Of a stretch of 37,976 nt of DNA, positions 17,549 through 25,861 are shown in pieces. How positions within the stretch are numbered: the first letter of the stretch is position 1; each line of letters opens with the position of its first letter. The DNA lies in the NCBI RefSeq assembly GCF_938017775.1, contig NZ_CALIIU010000007.1:1-37976 (forward strand), given 5' to 3'. The notes below the pieces were generated by a model. That model ran no database searches and was not told the DNA's origin. It saw only the letters and a program-made list of their open reading frames with translations. This DNA is from an uncultured Campylobacter sp. GTDB lineage: Bacteria > Campylobacterota > Campylobacteria > Campylobacterales > Campylobacteraceae. The position numbers and the translations under genes are program-made.

Positions 17549-17630
17549 GAAATTCTCCTTAAGCTATAACAAAAGGGGCAATTTTATCTAAATTTAATAA
17601 AACTCAAGTTAAGACTTAACTATTTTTATG

Positions 17631-17636
17631 TATAAT
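17631..17636 (+). promoter_or_regulatory. -10 box of the racR-racS-recR operon
   Basis: TATAAT preceded by the T-rich stretch TATTTTTATG, the usual form of the vegetative promoter in Campylobacter. The leader to the racR ATG is about 35 bases and ends in AAAGGATAAAAA. The 130-base interval is shared with dnaJ, which reads the other way. Confidence 0.65.
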
Positions 17637-17678
17637 GCAATATTTAAAATTTCAAATCAACGATGTAAAGGATAAAAA

Positions 17679-18350
17679 ATGATAAATGTATTGATGATAG
17701 AAGACGACAGCGAGTTCGCACAGCTTCTAACCGAATATCTAGCTAAATTTAACATCCAAGTTACAAACTTCGAAGACCCGTATCTGGGCATTAGCGCTGG
17801 GATCAAAAACTACGATCTGCTGATTTTGGATCTTACGCTTCCTGGGATGGACGGACTTGAGGTCTGCAAAGAGATCCGCGAGAAATACGATATTCCGATC
17901 ATCATCAGCTCGGCTAGAAGCGACGTGAGCGATCGCGTCGTGGGCCTTCAGATCGGCGCGGACGATTATCTACCCAAGCCTTATGATCCAAAAGAGATGC
18001 ACGCGCGCATCATGAGCTTAATTCGCCGCTATAAAAAAGCTAGCGAGAAGGAGGAAACCGCCACTGATAGCGTATTTCGTATCGATGATAAGCGCCATGA
18101 AATTTACTTCGGCGAGGAGTCGCTCGTATTAACGCCTGCGGAGTATGAAATTTTAGAATACCTCATCAAGCAGCATAGCTTTTCGGTATCCCGCGAGCAG
18201 CTCGTATACCATTGCAAGAGCCTAAAAGATAAAGATTCAAAGAGCCTAGATGTCATCATCGGACGCCTACGCACCAAAATCGGCGACAGCTCCAAAGCGC
18301 CTAAGCATATCTTTTCGGTTCGTGGTATCGGCTACAAGCTCATCGGATGA
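17679..18350 (+). CDS. racR: Two-component response regulator RacR
   Basis: A 223-residue OmpR/PhoB-type regulator. The receiver domain has the acidic pair in MIEDDSEF, the phospho-acceptor D51 in LILDLTLPG, and the conserved lysine K100 in YLPKPYDP. A winged-helix DNA-binding domain occupies about residues 125-223 (LTPAEYEILEYL through SVRGIGYKL). The sequence and gene order match C. jejuni RacR, described in reduced-ammonium-growth/temperature-dependent colonisation control. The ATG follows AAAGGATAAAAA. Its stop overlaps the racS start by four bases (ATGA), coupling the two. Confidence 0.93.
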   Translation: MINVLMIEDDSEFAQLLTEYLAKFNIQVTNFEDPYLGISAGIKNYDLLILDLTLPGMDGLEVCKEIREKYDIPIIISSARSDVSDRVVGLQIGADDYLPKPYDPKEMHARIMSLIRRYKKASEKEETATDSVFRIDDKRHEIYFGEESLVLTPAEYEILEYLIKQHSFSVSREQLVYHCKSLKDKDSKSLDVIIGRLRTKIGDSSKAPKHIFSVRGIGYKLIG

Positions 18351-19588
18351 AGCACTCCTTAATCACCAAAATTTCGGTTTTTTTTGTAATCGCGATCATC
18401 TTAGTCTGCGTGCTTTTCATCACGTTCGCACGGATGCAGATGAATAGAGCTCTAGGCAGCATGCAGGCTAATCAAATAAACGCGGTCAATAATCTACTTG
18501 AGCTATACAAGCGCAATGCCCCTCCCAGCGATATTGAGCGCTACTTCTCCAGCTACGGCTTGGAGCTTGTAAAAGACAAAAATATCATCCAAAACATCAT
18601 CACGAGTGGTAAAATTTTTTTCGTCCAAGACACCTCTATCGGCGAGTTTAGTTCGGTTGAGTATAATAATTCACTGTTTTTAAATATCAAAAACAACTCT
18701 TTCGTCGTGGTTTTCGAAAGCCTCGGCACGAAGAATTTAAACGATCCGCTTTGGGTCGGGTTTTTGCTTACGATGGCGGTTTTAATCTCGCTTTATTTAT
18801 CGATCGTGCGAAGTTTTACGCCGCTAAAAAAACTAAGCAAAAATATCAAAAAATTCGCCCAAGGTAATTTGGACGTAAATTTAGCCGCCACGCATAGCGA
18901 AGACGAGATCGGACAGGTCGCACAGGAATTTAACAACGCGATTGCCAAAATTCAAGAGCTGATCCGCTCGCGCCAGCTGTTTTTGCGCACCATCATGCAC
19001 GAGCTCAAAACCCCGATCGGCAAGGGCAGGCTCATCACCGAAATGCTCGATGACGAAACACAAAAAGAGCGGCTCGTCAATGTCTTCGAGCGGCTTGAAA
19101 TTTTAATCAACGAGTTTGCCAAAATCGAGCAACTGCTCTCAAAAAGCTACTCGCTAAATTATCAGGATTATCATTTCAGCCTCATTTTAGAGCAGGTAAA
19201 AGATATGTCGATGCTCGATAACTGGGACGAGCTCATCAGCACGGATATCGAGTGCGACGCGGTGATAAACGTGGATTTCGGGCTATTTGCGCTGGCGATT
19301 AAAAATTTAATCGATAACGCCCTAAAATACTCCAGCGATAAAAAAGTCCGCATCATCTGCGATGAAAACAAAGTAAGCGTCGCCAACCGCGGCGCGGCGC
19401 TTGCAAAATCATTCGAGCACTACAAGCAGGCTTTTATCAGAAATAAAGACGAGAAAGCCACCGGCATGGGGCTCGGGCTTTACATCATCGATAAAATTTG
19501 CGAGCTACATAAATTCCGCTTCGAGTACAATTACAGCGACGGCACGCACTACTTCTCGATCGTCTTTTCGCCGAAGGGCGCTATATGA
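18347..19588 (+). CDS. racS: Sensor histidine kinase RacS
   Basis: A 413-residue inner-membrane sensor kinase. Transmembrane helices at about 8-27 and 137-154 bracket a sensor region of about 110 residues; a HAMP-like linker follows (155-207). The dimerisation box is TIMHELKTPIGKGRL with H218, the form seen in ArsS/RacS kinases. The ATP domain has NLIDNALKYSS (N box) and GMGLGLYIIDK (G box). Signal is unknown from sequence. It overlaps racR by four bases upstream and recR by four bases downstream. Confidence 0.92.
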   Translation: MKHSLITKISVFFVIAIILVCVLFITFARMQMNRALGSMQANQINAVNNLLELYKRNAPPSDIERYFSSYGLELVKDKNIIQNIITSGKIFFVQDTSIGEFSSVEYNNSLFLNIKNNSFVVVFESLGTKNLNDPLWVGFLLTMAVLISLYLSIVRSFTPLKKLSKNIKKFAQGNLDVNLAATHSEDEIGQVAQEFNNAIAKIQELIRSRQLFLRTIMHELKTPIGKGRLITEMLDDETQKERLVNVFERLEILINEFAKIEQLLSKSYSLNYQDYHFSLILEQVKDMSMLDNWDELISTDIECDAVINVDFGLFALAIKNLIDNALKYSSDKKVRIICDENKVSVANRGAALAKSFEHYKQAFIRNKDEKATGMGLGLYIIDKICELHKFRFEYNYSDGTHYFSIVFSPKGAI

Positions 19589-20154
19589 GCGGCACAGACA
19601 GGTTTGAAGAGCTCGTCGCAAGCTTTGAAAAGCTTCCGGGCGTGGGCAAAAAATCCGCCCTGCGCTTTGCGTACTACGTAAGCGTGCAAAACTCCTTTTT
19701 GGGGCTAAATTTAGCGCACAATATCGAAGAGGCGGTGCGCGGACTGCACAGATGCCGCATCTGCGGAGCGGTATGCGAGGGCGAGATCTGCGAATACTGC
19801 GCCGATGAGGAGCGCGAAAGCGATAAAATTTGCATCGTCGAAAACCCAAAAGATATCTTTATTTTAGAGAGCAATAAAATTTACAACGGTCGCTACTTCG
19901 TGCTAGACGCCGCTGACGAAGATAAAATCGCGGCGCTACGCGAGATGGTGAGCCAAAACGGCACGCGCGAGCTGATATTTGCGCTGACGCCGGGCATCAA
20001 CTCCGACGGCATCATGCTCTACGTCGAGGACAAGTTCGCGGATCTAAGCTTGAAATTTACCAAGCTCGCTCAAGGCGTGCCTACGGGCGTGAGCCTAGAT
20101 AACGTCGATATGCTCTCGCTAATAAAGGCGATCAACGGGCGCACTGAAATTTAA
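19585..20154 (+). CDS. recR: Recombination mediator RecR
   Basis: A 189-residue DNA-binding ring protein of the RecFOR pathway, which helps load RecA at gaps. It shows the helix-hairpin-helix FEKLPGVGKKSALRFA near residues 15-30, a zinc site with C57, C60, C69 and C72 (CRICGAVCEGEICEYC), and a Toprim domain from about residue 81 (ICIVENPKDIF). Length is normal. Its ATG overlaps the racS stop by four bases. The pairing with a two-component system is shared with other campylobacters and probably reflects co-transcription, not function. Confidence 0.95.
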   Translation: MSGTDRFEELVASFEKLPGVGKKSALRFAYYVSVQNSFLGLNLAHNIEEAVRGLHRCRICGAVCEGEICEYCADEERESDKICIVENPKDIFILESNKIYNGRYFVLDAADEDKIAALREMVSQNGTRELIFALTPGINSDGIMLYVEDKFADLSLKFTKLAQGVPTGVSLDNVDMLSLIKAINGRTEI

Positions 20155-20651
20155 AATTTCGACGAAATTTTAAATTTAGCGACTAAATTTAAAGCGCAAA
20201 GCGGCGAATATGTTTCGCACGGAGCCAAGCGGCGAAATTTTAGGCGTTAAATTTAAATAATGGACGTGCGATGAACGCAATGAAATTTACCGAAATTTAC
20301 GCGGCTTCGGTGCGCGAAGCGATGCGGCAGGTACGGCGGCGCCCTGCTCGCCGCGAGGCTTTAACGGCGAGTTTGAGCCGTAAAATTTTAAGCGCTTCCG
20401 TTTCAAAGCGGAGTTTTGAGCGCGGAATTTAGAGCGCTCAAATTTTAAAAGGCGAAATTCTAAAGGCAAATTTAGATCGCTAAATTTTAAAAGCGCTTTC
20501 GAAAGTAGCGAGACGGGGCTGCGCGACGCTGCAAGCTCGTAAAATTTAAAGACGAATTTCAAGGCGCCGAATGGTTTAAATTTTTAAATTTCGCCGGAGC
20601 GGGATTTAAAAATTTAAACGTAGTTTTCTATTATAATATTTAAGGACAAAG
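20155..20651. other. Non-coding gap between recR and murC
   Basis: About 500 bases with many AAATTT-type words and a 7-bp stem (CTCGCCG at 20347-20353 with CGGCGAG at 20365-20371). A minus-strand frame of 91 codons at 20287-20562 has no ribosome site and reads as repetitive KFxSLL-like sequence, so I do not call it. The murC promoter lies at the right end. Confidence 0.55.
20632..20637 (+). promoter_or_regulatory. -10 box of murC
   Basis: TATAAT in an A/T-rich context (CTATTATAATATT), with the GTG start only 15 bases downstream, so the leader is very short and contains AAGGAC. Confidence 0.5.
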
Positions 20652-21959
20652 GTGAAAAAGGTTCATTTTATCGGCATCGGCGGCATAGGCATCTCCGCAT
20701 TAGCAAGATTTTTACACGAGAAAAATTTTATCATTTCAGGCTCTGATATCAAAGAGAGCGAGACGACCTACAAGCTAAGAGCGGACGGCATGGAGATCAT
20801 CACGCCGCACGACGCTTCGGCGATCAAGGATCAGGAGATCGTCATCTACTCCGCCGCGATCAAAGAGGACAACGTCGAGCTGCAAGCCGCGCGCAAAAAG
20901 GGGATCGTCTGCCTCTCGCGCAAGGAGGCCCTGCCCTTCGTGCTAAAAGACAAGCGCGTCTTCGCAGTCGCCGGCGCGCACGGCAAAAGCACCACGAGCG
21001 CGATAACCTCGGCGCTGATAAACGGCTCGGTCATCATCGGCGCGATCTCCAAGCAGTTCGGCTCGAATATGAAATATGAAAATAGCGAAAACATCATCTT
21101 CGAAGCCGACGAGAGCGATTCGAGCTTTTTAAATTCCAACCCCTACGTCGCGGTCGTGACCAACGCCGAACCCGAGCATATGGATCATTACGACAACGAT
21201 TTGGATAAATTTCACGCGGCGTATCGCGGCTTTTTGGAGCGCGCTAAGATCCGCGTGATAAACGCCGAGGATGAGTTTTTAAGCTCCATTAAGCTTAGCT
21301 GTATCAAGCTCTTTCCTTCGCGCGACATAACGGATCTAAAGGTGCTGCTGCGCGATCATCAGCCGTTTATGAGTTTTAATCTTAAAGAGCTCGGACGCTT
21401 CGAGGTTTACGGGCTAGGAAGGCACATCGCAATCGATGCGTCGCTAGCGATCCTAGCCGCGGCATGCGAGACGGGGCTAGAGCAGATCCGCAAAAATTTA
21501 CTGAATTACCAAGGGATCAAAAAGCGCTTCGACATCCTGTGCGCCACCCCAAACTTCGTGCTCATCGACGACTACGGCCACCATCCTACCGAGATCAGAG
21601 CGACGCTGCAAAGCGCGCGCGAATACGCTAGCCTGCTAGGTCTTAGCAAGATCACGGCGATCTTTCAGCCGCACCGCTTCAGCAGACTTAAGGCGAATTT
21701 AAACGCCTTTAAAGAGTGCTTTGCGGGCGTGGAAGAGTTAGTCGTACTGCCCGTTTACGCTGCGGGCGAGCCTAGTAACGGCATCGATCTGAAAGAGGAA
21801 TTTAAGGGGATCGGAGCGCTATTTACTGAGCGGGTCTTTAGAAACGGCGAGCGGATAGAATTTAGCGATATTTTCGGCGTCCGCCACATCATAAACGACG
21901 GGCTCGTGATCGGATTTGGCGCAGGCGACATCACCTATCAGCTGCGCGGAGAATTTTAA
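20652..21959 (+). CDS. murC: UDP-N-acetylmuramate--L-alanine ligase MurC
   Basis: A 435-residue cytoplasmic Mur ligase that uses ATP to add L-alanine to UDP-N-acetylmuramate, the first peptide step in peptidoglycan synthesis. Visible are the UDP-binding GIGGIGIS (residues 8-15), the ATP loop GAHGKSTT (108-115), the acidic EADESDSS (151-158), the NAEPEHMDHY segment and the C-terminal GHHPTEI. The gene begins with GTG after AAGGACAAAG. Length is slightly below the E. coli enzyme but complete. It is followed by the two-helix membrane protein and mutS2 and probably shares their transcript. Confidence 0.95.
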   Translation: MKKVHFIGIGGIGISALARFLHEKNFIISGSDIKESETTYKLRADGMEIITPHDASAIKDQEIVIYSAAIKEDNVELQAARKKGIVCLSRKEALPFVLKDKRVFAVAGAHGKSTTSAITSALINGSVIIGAISKQFGSNMKYENSENIIFEADESDSSFLNSNPYVAVVTNAEPEHMDHYDNDLDKFHAAYRGFLERAKIRVINAEDEFLSSIKLSCIKLFPSRDITDLKVLLRDHQPFMSFNLKELGRFEVYGLGRHIAIDASLAILAAACETGLEQIRKNLLNYQGIKKRFDILCATPNFVLIDDYGHHPTEIRATLQSAREYASLLGLSKITAIFQPHRFSRLKANLNAFKECFAGVEELVVLPVYAAGEPSNGIDLKEEFKGIGALFTERVFRNGERIEFSDIFGVRHIINDGLVIGFGAGDITYQLRGEF

Positions 21960-22020
21960 GCTTGAAAACTCTCGCCGAATTTATGAAACGAACTCCGCAG
22001 CGGGCGGGCAAGGATAAAAT

Positions 22021-22797
22021 TTGAGATTTTTGGTGTTTATTTTCGCATTTTTATTTATCGCGGCGATCTTTTTCGTGCGGGACGAAATTTTAAGCAAAAG
22101 GGCTAAAATCATCGCCACGGCGCTGATCGTGCTGCTGTGCGCGGGGGCGTATCTTTACGAAAGCGCGAGCGAGCGATCCGCCAAGCTTGAGGAGGAGATG
22201 GTTTTTAAATTTAACGCAGGCGCCAGATTAAGATGCGGCGGCGCGATAAATTCCGCTTCTGAAACGCGCGGCTCGGATGCGAAAAATTTAAGCTCGCAAG
22301 CGGATGAAGCAAATTTAAAAGAGCAGAACAAGACCGCTTCTGCCGCGCAAAGCTCTGCTGCGCAAACGAACGAACAAGCTTCAGCCGCGCAAATGAACGG
22401 CGCCGTCTCGGACGGGCAAAATTCCGCACAAAGCCCTACTTCGCAAAATTCTACGCAGCAAAACCGCACACGGCAAAATTCCGCACCCCAAAGCGAGAGC
22501 CTCGCGCCGCAAAATTCCGCGAATCAAGGAGATACGCGAAGCCCTGCCTCACAAAATTCTACGCAAAATTCCGCGCAACGAGGCGACACACAAACCTCCG
22601 ATCCGCAAGGCTCCGCTCAAAATTCTAAAACTACGCAAAATTTCGCTGCAGACAAAGAGCAAGGCTCCGCGCAGATCGTAACGCGAGAAAATTTCACCTA
22701 CTCCTTTTCGATGGGCGCTTTCATCGCCAAAAAGAGCGCGGGCGCGGAGTTTAAGGGTAAAACTTATAAAATCAAAGAGTGCGTTTATGATCAGTGA
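22021..22797 (+). CDS. Two-helix membrane protein with a Q/N/S-rich insert
   Basis: A 258-residue protein of unknown function. Two hydrophobic helices lie at about residues 3-18 and 29-45, then a short conserved-looking part (EEMVFKFNAGARLRCGG, to 74). Residues about 75-219 are low complexity, dominated by Gln, Asn, Ser and Ala with QNSA/QNST units. The last 38 residues (from TRENFTYSFSMGAF) look globular again. Small two-helix proteins in this position ahead of mutS2 in relatives are, from memory, about half this length, so the middle seems to be an insertion. The start is TTG after AAGGATAAAA. The end overlaps mutS2 by 11 bases. Confidence 0.68.
   Translation: MRFLVFIFAFLFIAAIFFVRDEILSKRAKIIATALIVLLCAGAYLYESASERSAKLEEEMVFKFNAGARLRCGGAINSASETRGSDAKNLSSQADEANLKEQNKTASAAQSSAAQTNEQASAAQMNGAVSDGQNSAQSPTSQNSTQQNRTRQNSAPQSESLAPQNSANQGDTRSPASQNSTQNSAQRGDTQTSDPQGSAQNSKTTQNFAADKEQGSAQIVTRENFTYSFSMGAFIAKKSAGAEFKGKTYKIKECVYDQ
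22417..22630 (+). repeat. Dispersed CAAAATTCYRC repeats coding for QNS units
   Basis: The word CAAAATTC followed by CGC, CAC or TAC recurs at about 22417, 22444, 22474, 22510, 22552, 22564 and 22618. Each copy is read in the same frame as QNSA, QNST or QNSK. Spacing varies, so this is a scattered repeat and not a strict tandem array. Confidence 0.7.
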
Positions 22798-24997
22798 CGA
22801 ACTTTTTACGCGCCTCGATCTGGGCGAGTATCTAGCCAAATTTAAAAGCTTTTTAGCGCGCGAAAAGCCGCTGTTTTTAAGCGGCGATAGCAAGCTAAAT
22901 TTTGAAAAAATTTCAGAGCTTACGAAATTTGATCTGGCGCAGTGCGAGAGCGTCGCGAACCTAGACGACGCGCTGATGCGCATCTCAAAGCATGGCGTGC
23001 TTCATATCAGCGAAATTTACGAGTTTAGCAAGATCGTCCGATATTTTTTGTATCTCAAAAAGCAGCCTTTTGAGGGCAAACTCGCCGCTTGGCTTGCAAA
23101 GATCGAGATCCCGCAGCCCATCGCGCAACTAAAAGATTATTTCGACGATCAGGGCGGCTTTCGCGACGCGATAGACGAGCGCTTCGGCGCGCTAAACGAG
23201 GCGTTTAAGATAAAAAAAGGCGAGATCGAGCAGACGCTAAAAAGGCTGATCTATTCCAAAGCCCTTTCGCCCTATCTCGCCGACACGCAGATCCACTACA
23301 TAAGCGACACCGAGGCTCTGCTGGTGCGCGGCGGCTTTAATCACGTGTTAAAAGGCAGCGTCGTAGCGCGCTCAAGCGGAGGCTATTTTTACGTGCTTCC
23401 AGACGCGATCGCGGCTCTGAAGTCCGCTCAAAGCGCGATTTTGGATAAAAAAGAGCAGATCGTATTCGAGCACTGCAAGCAGATCAGCGCGGTTTTTAAT
23501 AAGAATTTAGCTTTTCTGAAATTTATAAACGCCGCTTTCGACGCGATTGACGCGCTGATTGCGCGCGCGGCGATGGCAAGAGCGAGCGATTATGAGTTCG
23601 TCCTGCCTGAGCCCTCGCGCGACATTGTCCTAGACAGCTTCGCCCACCCCGCGCTTAAAAATCCAAAGCGCGTGAGCGTGGAATTTAGCGGTAAAATTCT
23701 GCTCATCACAGGCGTGAATGCGGGCGGAAAATCGATGCTTTTAAAAAGCATTCTAAGCGCGGCGCTGCTAGCTAAGTACCTCCTTCCGATGCCTATTCGC
23801 GCAAGCCTCAGCCGCATCGGCACCTTTAAAGAATTCGAGCTCATAATGGAGGATCCGCAAAACTCCAAAAACGACATCTCGACCTTTGCGGGCAGGATGG
23901 TTGCCTTTAGCAAGCTGTTCGGGCGCAAAGAAATTCTAATCGGCGTCGATGAGATCGAGCTTGGTACCGATTTTGAGGAGGCTGCGAGCCTATACGGCGC
24001 GATGATCGAGCAGCTAATAAGCGGCGACGTGAAGATGATCATCACCACGCATCACAAGCGCCTAGCGATGCTGCTCGCAAAGGATCCGCGCGTGGAGCTG
24101 CTGGCGGCGCTTTACGACGAGAAAAACAGCGCGCCGAAATATGAGTTTTTAAAGGGCACGATCGGCAAATCCTACGCCTTTGAAACCGCGCTGCGCTACG
24201 GCATAGCGCAAAATTTGATCGCCGCAGCGCGCAAAAACTACGGCGAGAACAAAGAGAACTTAAACGAAGCGATCTCAAAAGCGATAAATTTGGAGCTTGA
24301 GCTAAAACAAAAGCTGGCACAGACGCAGCAAAAAGAGGAGAAGTTGGATGCGCTGAGCGAAGCGCTAAAAGATCAGCGCGAGCGCGCGCAAAGCGAGCTG
24401 AAGGCAGAGCTTTCAAGGCTGCAAAACGAATACTACCGCGCGATTTCAGAGGCCAAACGCAGCGTGAGCCTAAGCGACGTGCGCGAAAAGCAGCGCGCCA
24501 TAAACCGCGCAAACGAGCTCACACGGGCCGTGCAGCAGCCCGAACTCAGCACGCCTGAGCCGCAAAGCTTCAAGGTGGGCGATCGCGTAAAATACGGCAA
24601 GATCAAGGGCGAAATTTTATCGCTCAGCAAAACCCAGGCGCTGATGCTAAGCGACGGCATCAGGCTGCGCGTGCCGCTTAGCGAGCTAAAGCGCAGCGGT
24701 GCGGCGGCGCCCGCGCCCGCAAAAAATATCAGTATCAAGGTGCAAAAGCCCTCCTCCGCGTCGCTGAGCCTCGATCTGCACGGCTTGCGCGCCGAGGAAG
24801 CGATCAGCAGGCTTGATAAATTCATCAGCCAAAGCCTCGTGATGGGCTTTGATGAGATCATCGTCAAGCACGGCATCGGCACGGGCAAGCTCGCGTTCGC
24901 GGTAAAGGAGTTTTTAAAAACGCATCCAAGCGTCAAGGGCTTTCGCGACGGCACGCCCGCAGAAGGGGGCTTCGGCTCAAAGGTCGTCTCGCTTTAG
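22787..24997 (+). CDS. mutS2: Endonuclease MutS2
   Basis: A 736-residue protein with the MutS2 layout: core and lever helices, an ATPase with Walker A GVNAGGKSM near residue 309 and Walker B ILIGVDEIELGTDF near 382, a coiled-coil region (about 490-590) and a C-terminal Smr nuclease domain from about 658 with LDLHGL and KHGIGTGKL. MutS2 acts on recombination intermediates and, in other bacteria, on stalled ribosomes; it does not do mismatch repair. In Helicobacter it limits recombination and helps repair oxidised bases. The Smr LDLH and HGxG motifs are intact. The ATG overlaps the upstream gene by 11 bases. Confidence 0.93.
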   Translation: MISDELFTRLDLGEYLAKFKSFLAREKPLFLSGDSKLNFEKISELTKFDLAQCESVANLDDALMRISKHGVLHISEIYEFSKIVRYFLYLKKQPFEGKLAAWLAKIEIPQPIAQLKDYFDDQGGFRDAIDERFGALNEAFKIKKGEIEQTLKRLIYSKALSPYLADTQIHYISDTEALLVRGGFNHVLKGSVVARSSGGYFYVLPDAIAALKSAQSAILDKKEQIVFEHCKQISAVFNKNLAFLKFINAAFDAIDALIARAAMARASDYEFVLPEPSRDIVLDSFAHPALKNPKRVSVEFSGKILLITGVNAGGKSMLLKSILSAALLAKYLLPMPIRASLSRIGTFKEFELIMEDPQNSKNDISTFAGRMVAFSKLFGRKEILIGVDEIELGTDFEEAASLYGAMIEQLISGDVKMIITTHHKRLAMLLAKDPRVELLAALYDEKNSAPKYEFLKGTIGKSYAFETALRYGIAQNLIAAARKNYGENKENLNEAISKAINLELELKQKLAQTQQKEEKLDALSEALKDQRERAQSELKAELSRLQNEYYRAISEAKRSVSLSDVREKQRAINRANELTRAVQQPELSTPEPQSFKVGDRVKYGKIKGEILSLSKTQALMLSDGIRLRVPLSELKRSGAAAPAPAKNISIKVQKPSSASLSLDLHGLRAEEAISRLDKFISQSLVMGFDEIIVKHGIGTGKLAFAVKEFLKTHPSVKGFRDGTPAEGGFGSKVVSL

Positions 24998-25216
24998 GCT
25001 TTGACTAAAAGAGCTTTTCGCTTCATACGCCAGCGCGAATGATGTGGAATCCGCTCATTTCATCTATACCTTCGCCGAGGTTTTTTAAGCGCGGGTGCTT
25101 TTAACGTAGAATTTCGCCGTGGAATTTTGAAATTTGTCCTCAGCTTTAAATTTTAAATTTAGTCCACGTTTTAAATTTGAAATATGGAGGGCTCGGATTG
25201 AAATTCTAAAATTTTA

Positions 25217-25630
25217 TGCGGCGCAAGCCGCAATAAAAAGAATTTAACGCGAGCTGAAAGCTCGCCCCTTATAAAGCGTCGTCGGGGGATGGGTGGGGTT
25301 TGTGGGCGAGCAGAACAATGCGGCGCTGCGGGGCAGCGCCGCCTCTGCGAGGAATGTGACCTCGCAATCGGGGCCCCTTCCCGCCCCAAGAGAAATAAAA
25401 ATCACGGTATAAATTCTGCAAGCCGTGGATTTAGTGATAAAATTTTATTTTGTAAATTTCTATGAAATTTTATGTATAGCTTGGCGTCTGCGTGTTTTAT
25501 GCGTGATGTTATTGTAAGGGGGCGGCGCTCAGAGTTGCGAGGCGCGCCCGCCCCCTTACCGACCCCCGCCCGCGCGACGCTAGCGGTGCGGACTGCGTCC
25601 GCGTTAAATTTGAATTGCGACTGCGTCGCA
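25217..25630. other. Cluster of seven hairpins, candidate structured RNA or palindromic element
   Basis: Perfect stems read by eye: 25217-25232 (6 bp, GCAA loop), 25249-25265 (7 bp, GAA loop), 25320-25342 (10 bp, GGG loop), 25346-25366 (7 bp, 7-base loop), 25514-25559 (12 bp from GTAAGGGGGCGG, 22-base loop), 25588-25602 (GCGGAC-TGC-GTCCGC) and 25616-25630 (TGCGAC-TGC-GTCGCA). The last two share a loop and most of the stem. GC-rich blocks alternate with AT-rich spacers. None is followed by a clear U-run, so simple terminators are unlikely. Strand and transcription are unknown. Confidence 0.5.
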
Positions 25631-25691
25631 TAAAATCTCACCAATAATAAAATTCTTTCGTGCTTAAAATTTTAAAATTCCAAGCGCAAAA

Positions 25692-25830
25692 GAATTTTGA
25701 AATTCCAAATACGATAAAATTTAAATGGCGGCGGAATTTTAGAATTCCTATTAGTAGCAAAATTTCAGAATTCTGATCGGCAACAGAATTTCAAAATTCC
25801 GTAAATTTGAGCGAAATTCTGAAATTCCGC
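25692..25830. repeat. Array of five near-palindromes ahead of the CorA-like gene
   Basis: Imperfect palindromes of about 15-18 bases occur at 25692 (GAATTTTGAAATTCC), 25733 (GGAATTTTAGAATTCC), 25760 (AAAATTTCAGAATTCTG), 25784 (CAGAATTTCAAAATTCCG) and 25811 (GCGAAATTCTGAAATTCC). They are spaced roughly 25-40 bases apart and stop about 30 bases before the start codon. They could be operator sites, small mobile palindromes or a mutational by-product. Confidence 0.6.
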
Positions 25831-25861
25831 AAATTTAAAACGATTGAATAAGGAGGTCTCA

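Larger units (their letters stand above)
24998..25861. other. Long non-coding gap rich in hairpins and palindromes
   Basis: About 860 bases between mutS2 and the CorA-like gene. The first 200 hold AAATTT-type words only. From 25217 to 25630 lies a run of strong hairpins, and from 25692 to 25830 a series of near-palindromes, each given separately. No open frame here has a ribosome site, and I see no match to RNase P RNA, tmRNA or SRP RNA core motifs. Confidence 0.6.

Noticed and set aside
20287..20562. 91-codon minus-strand frame in the recR-murC gap
   Set aside because: Reads as repeated LKF/SPL-type sequence produced by AAATTT words; no ribosome site and no recognisable domain.
21962..22024. 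20-codon TTG-started frame between murC and the two-helix membrane protein
   Set aside because: No clear ribosome site and no conserved sequence; the stop overlap with the next TTG start is suggestive but not enough.
25217..25630. Retron, RNase P RNA, tmRNA or SRP RNA as an explanation of the hairpin cluster
   Set aside because: No reverse transcriptase gene nearby, and none of the conserved core sequences of these RNAs is visible.
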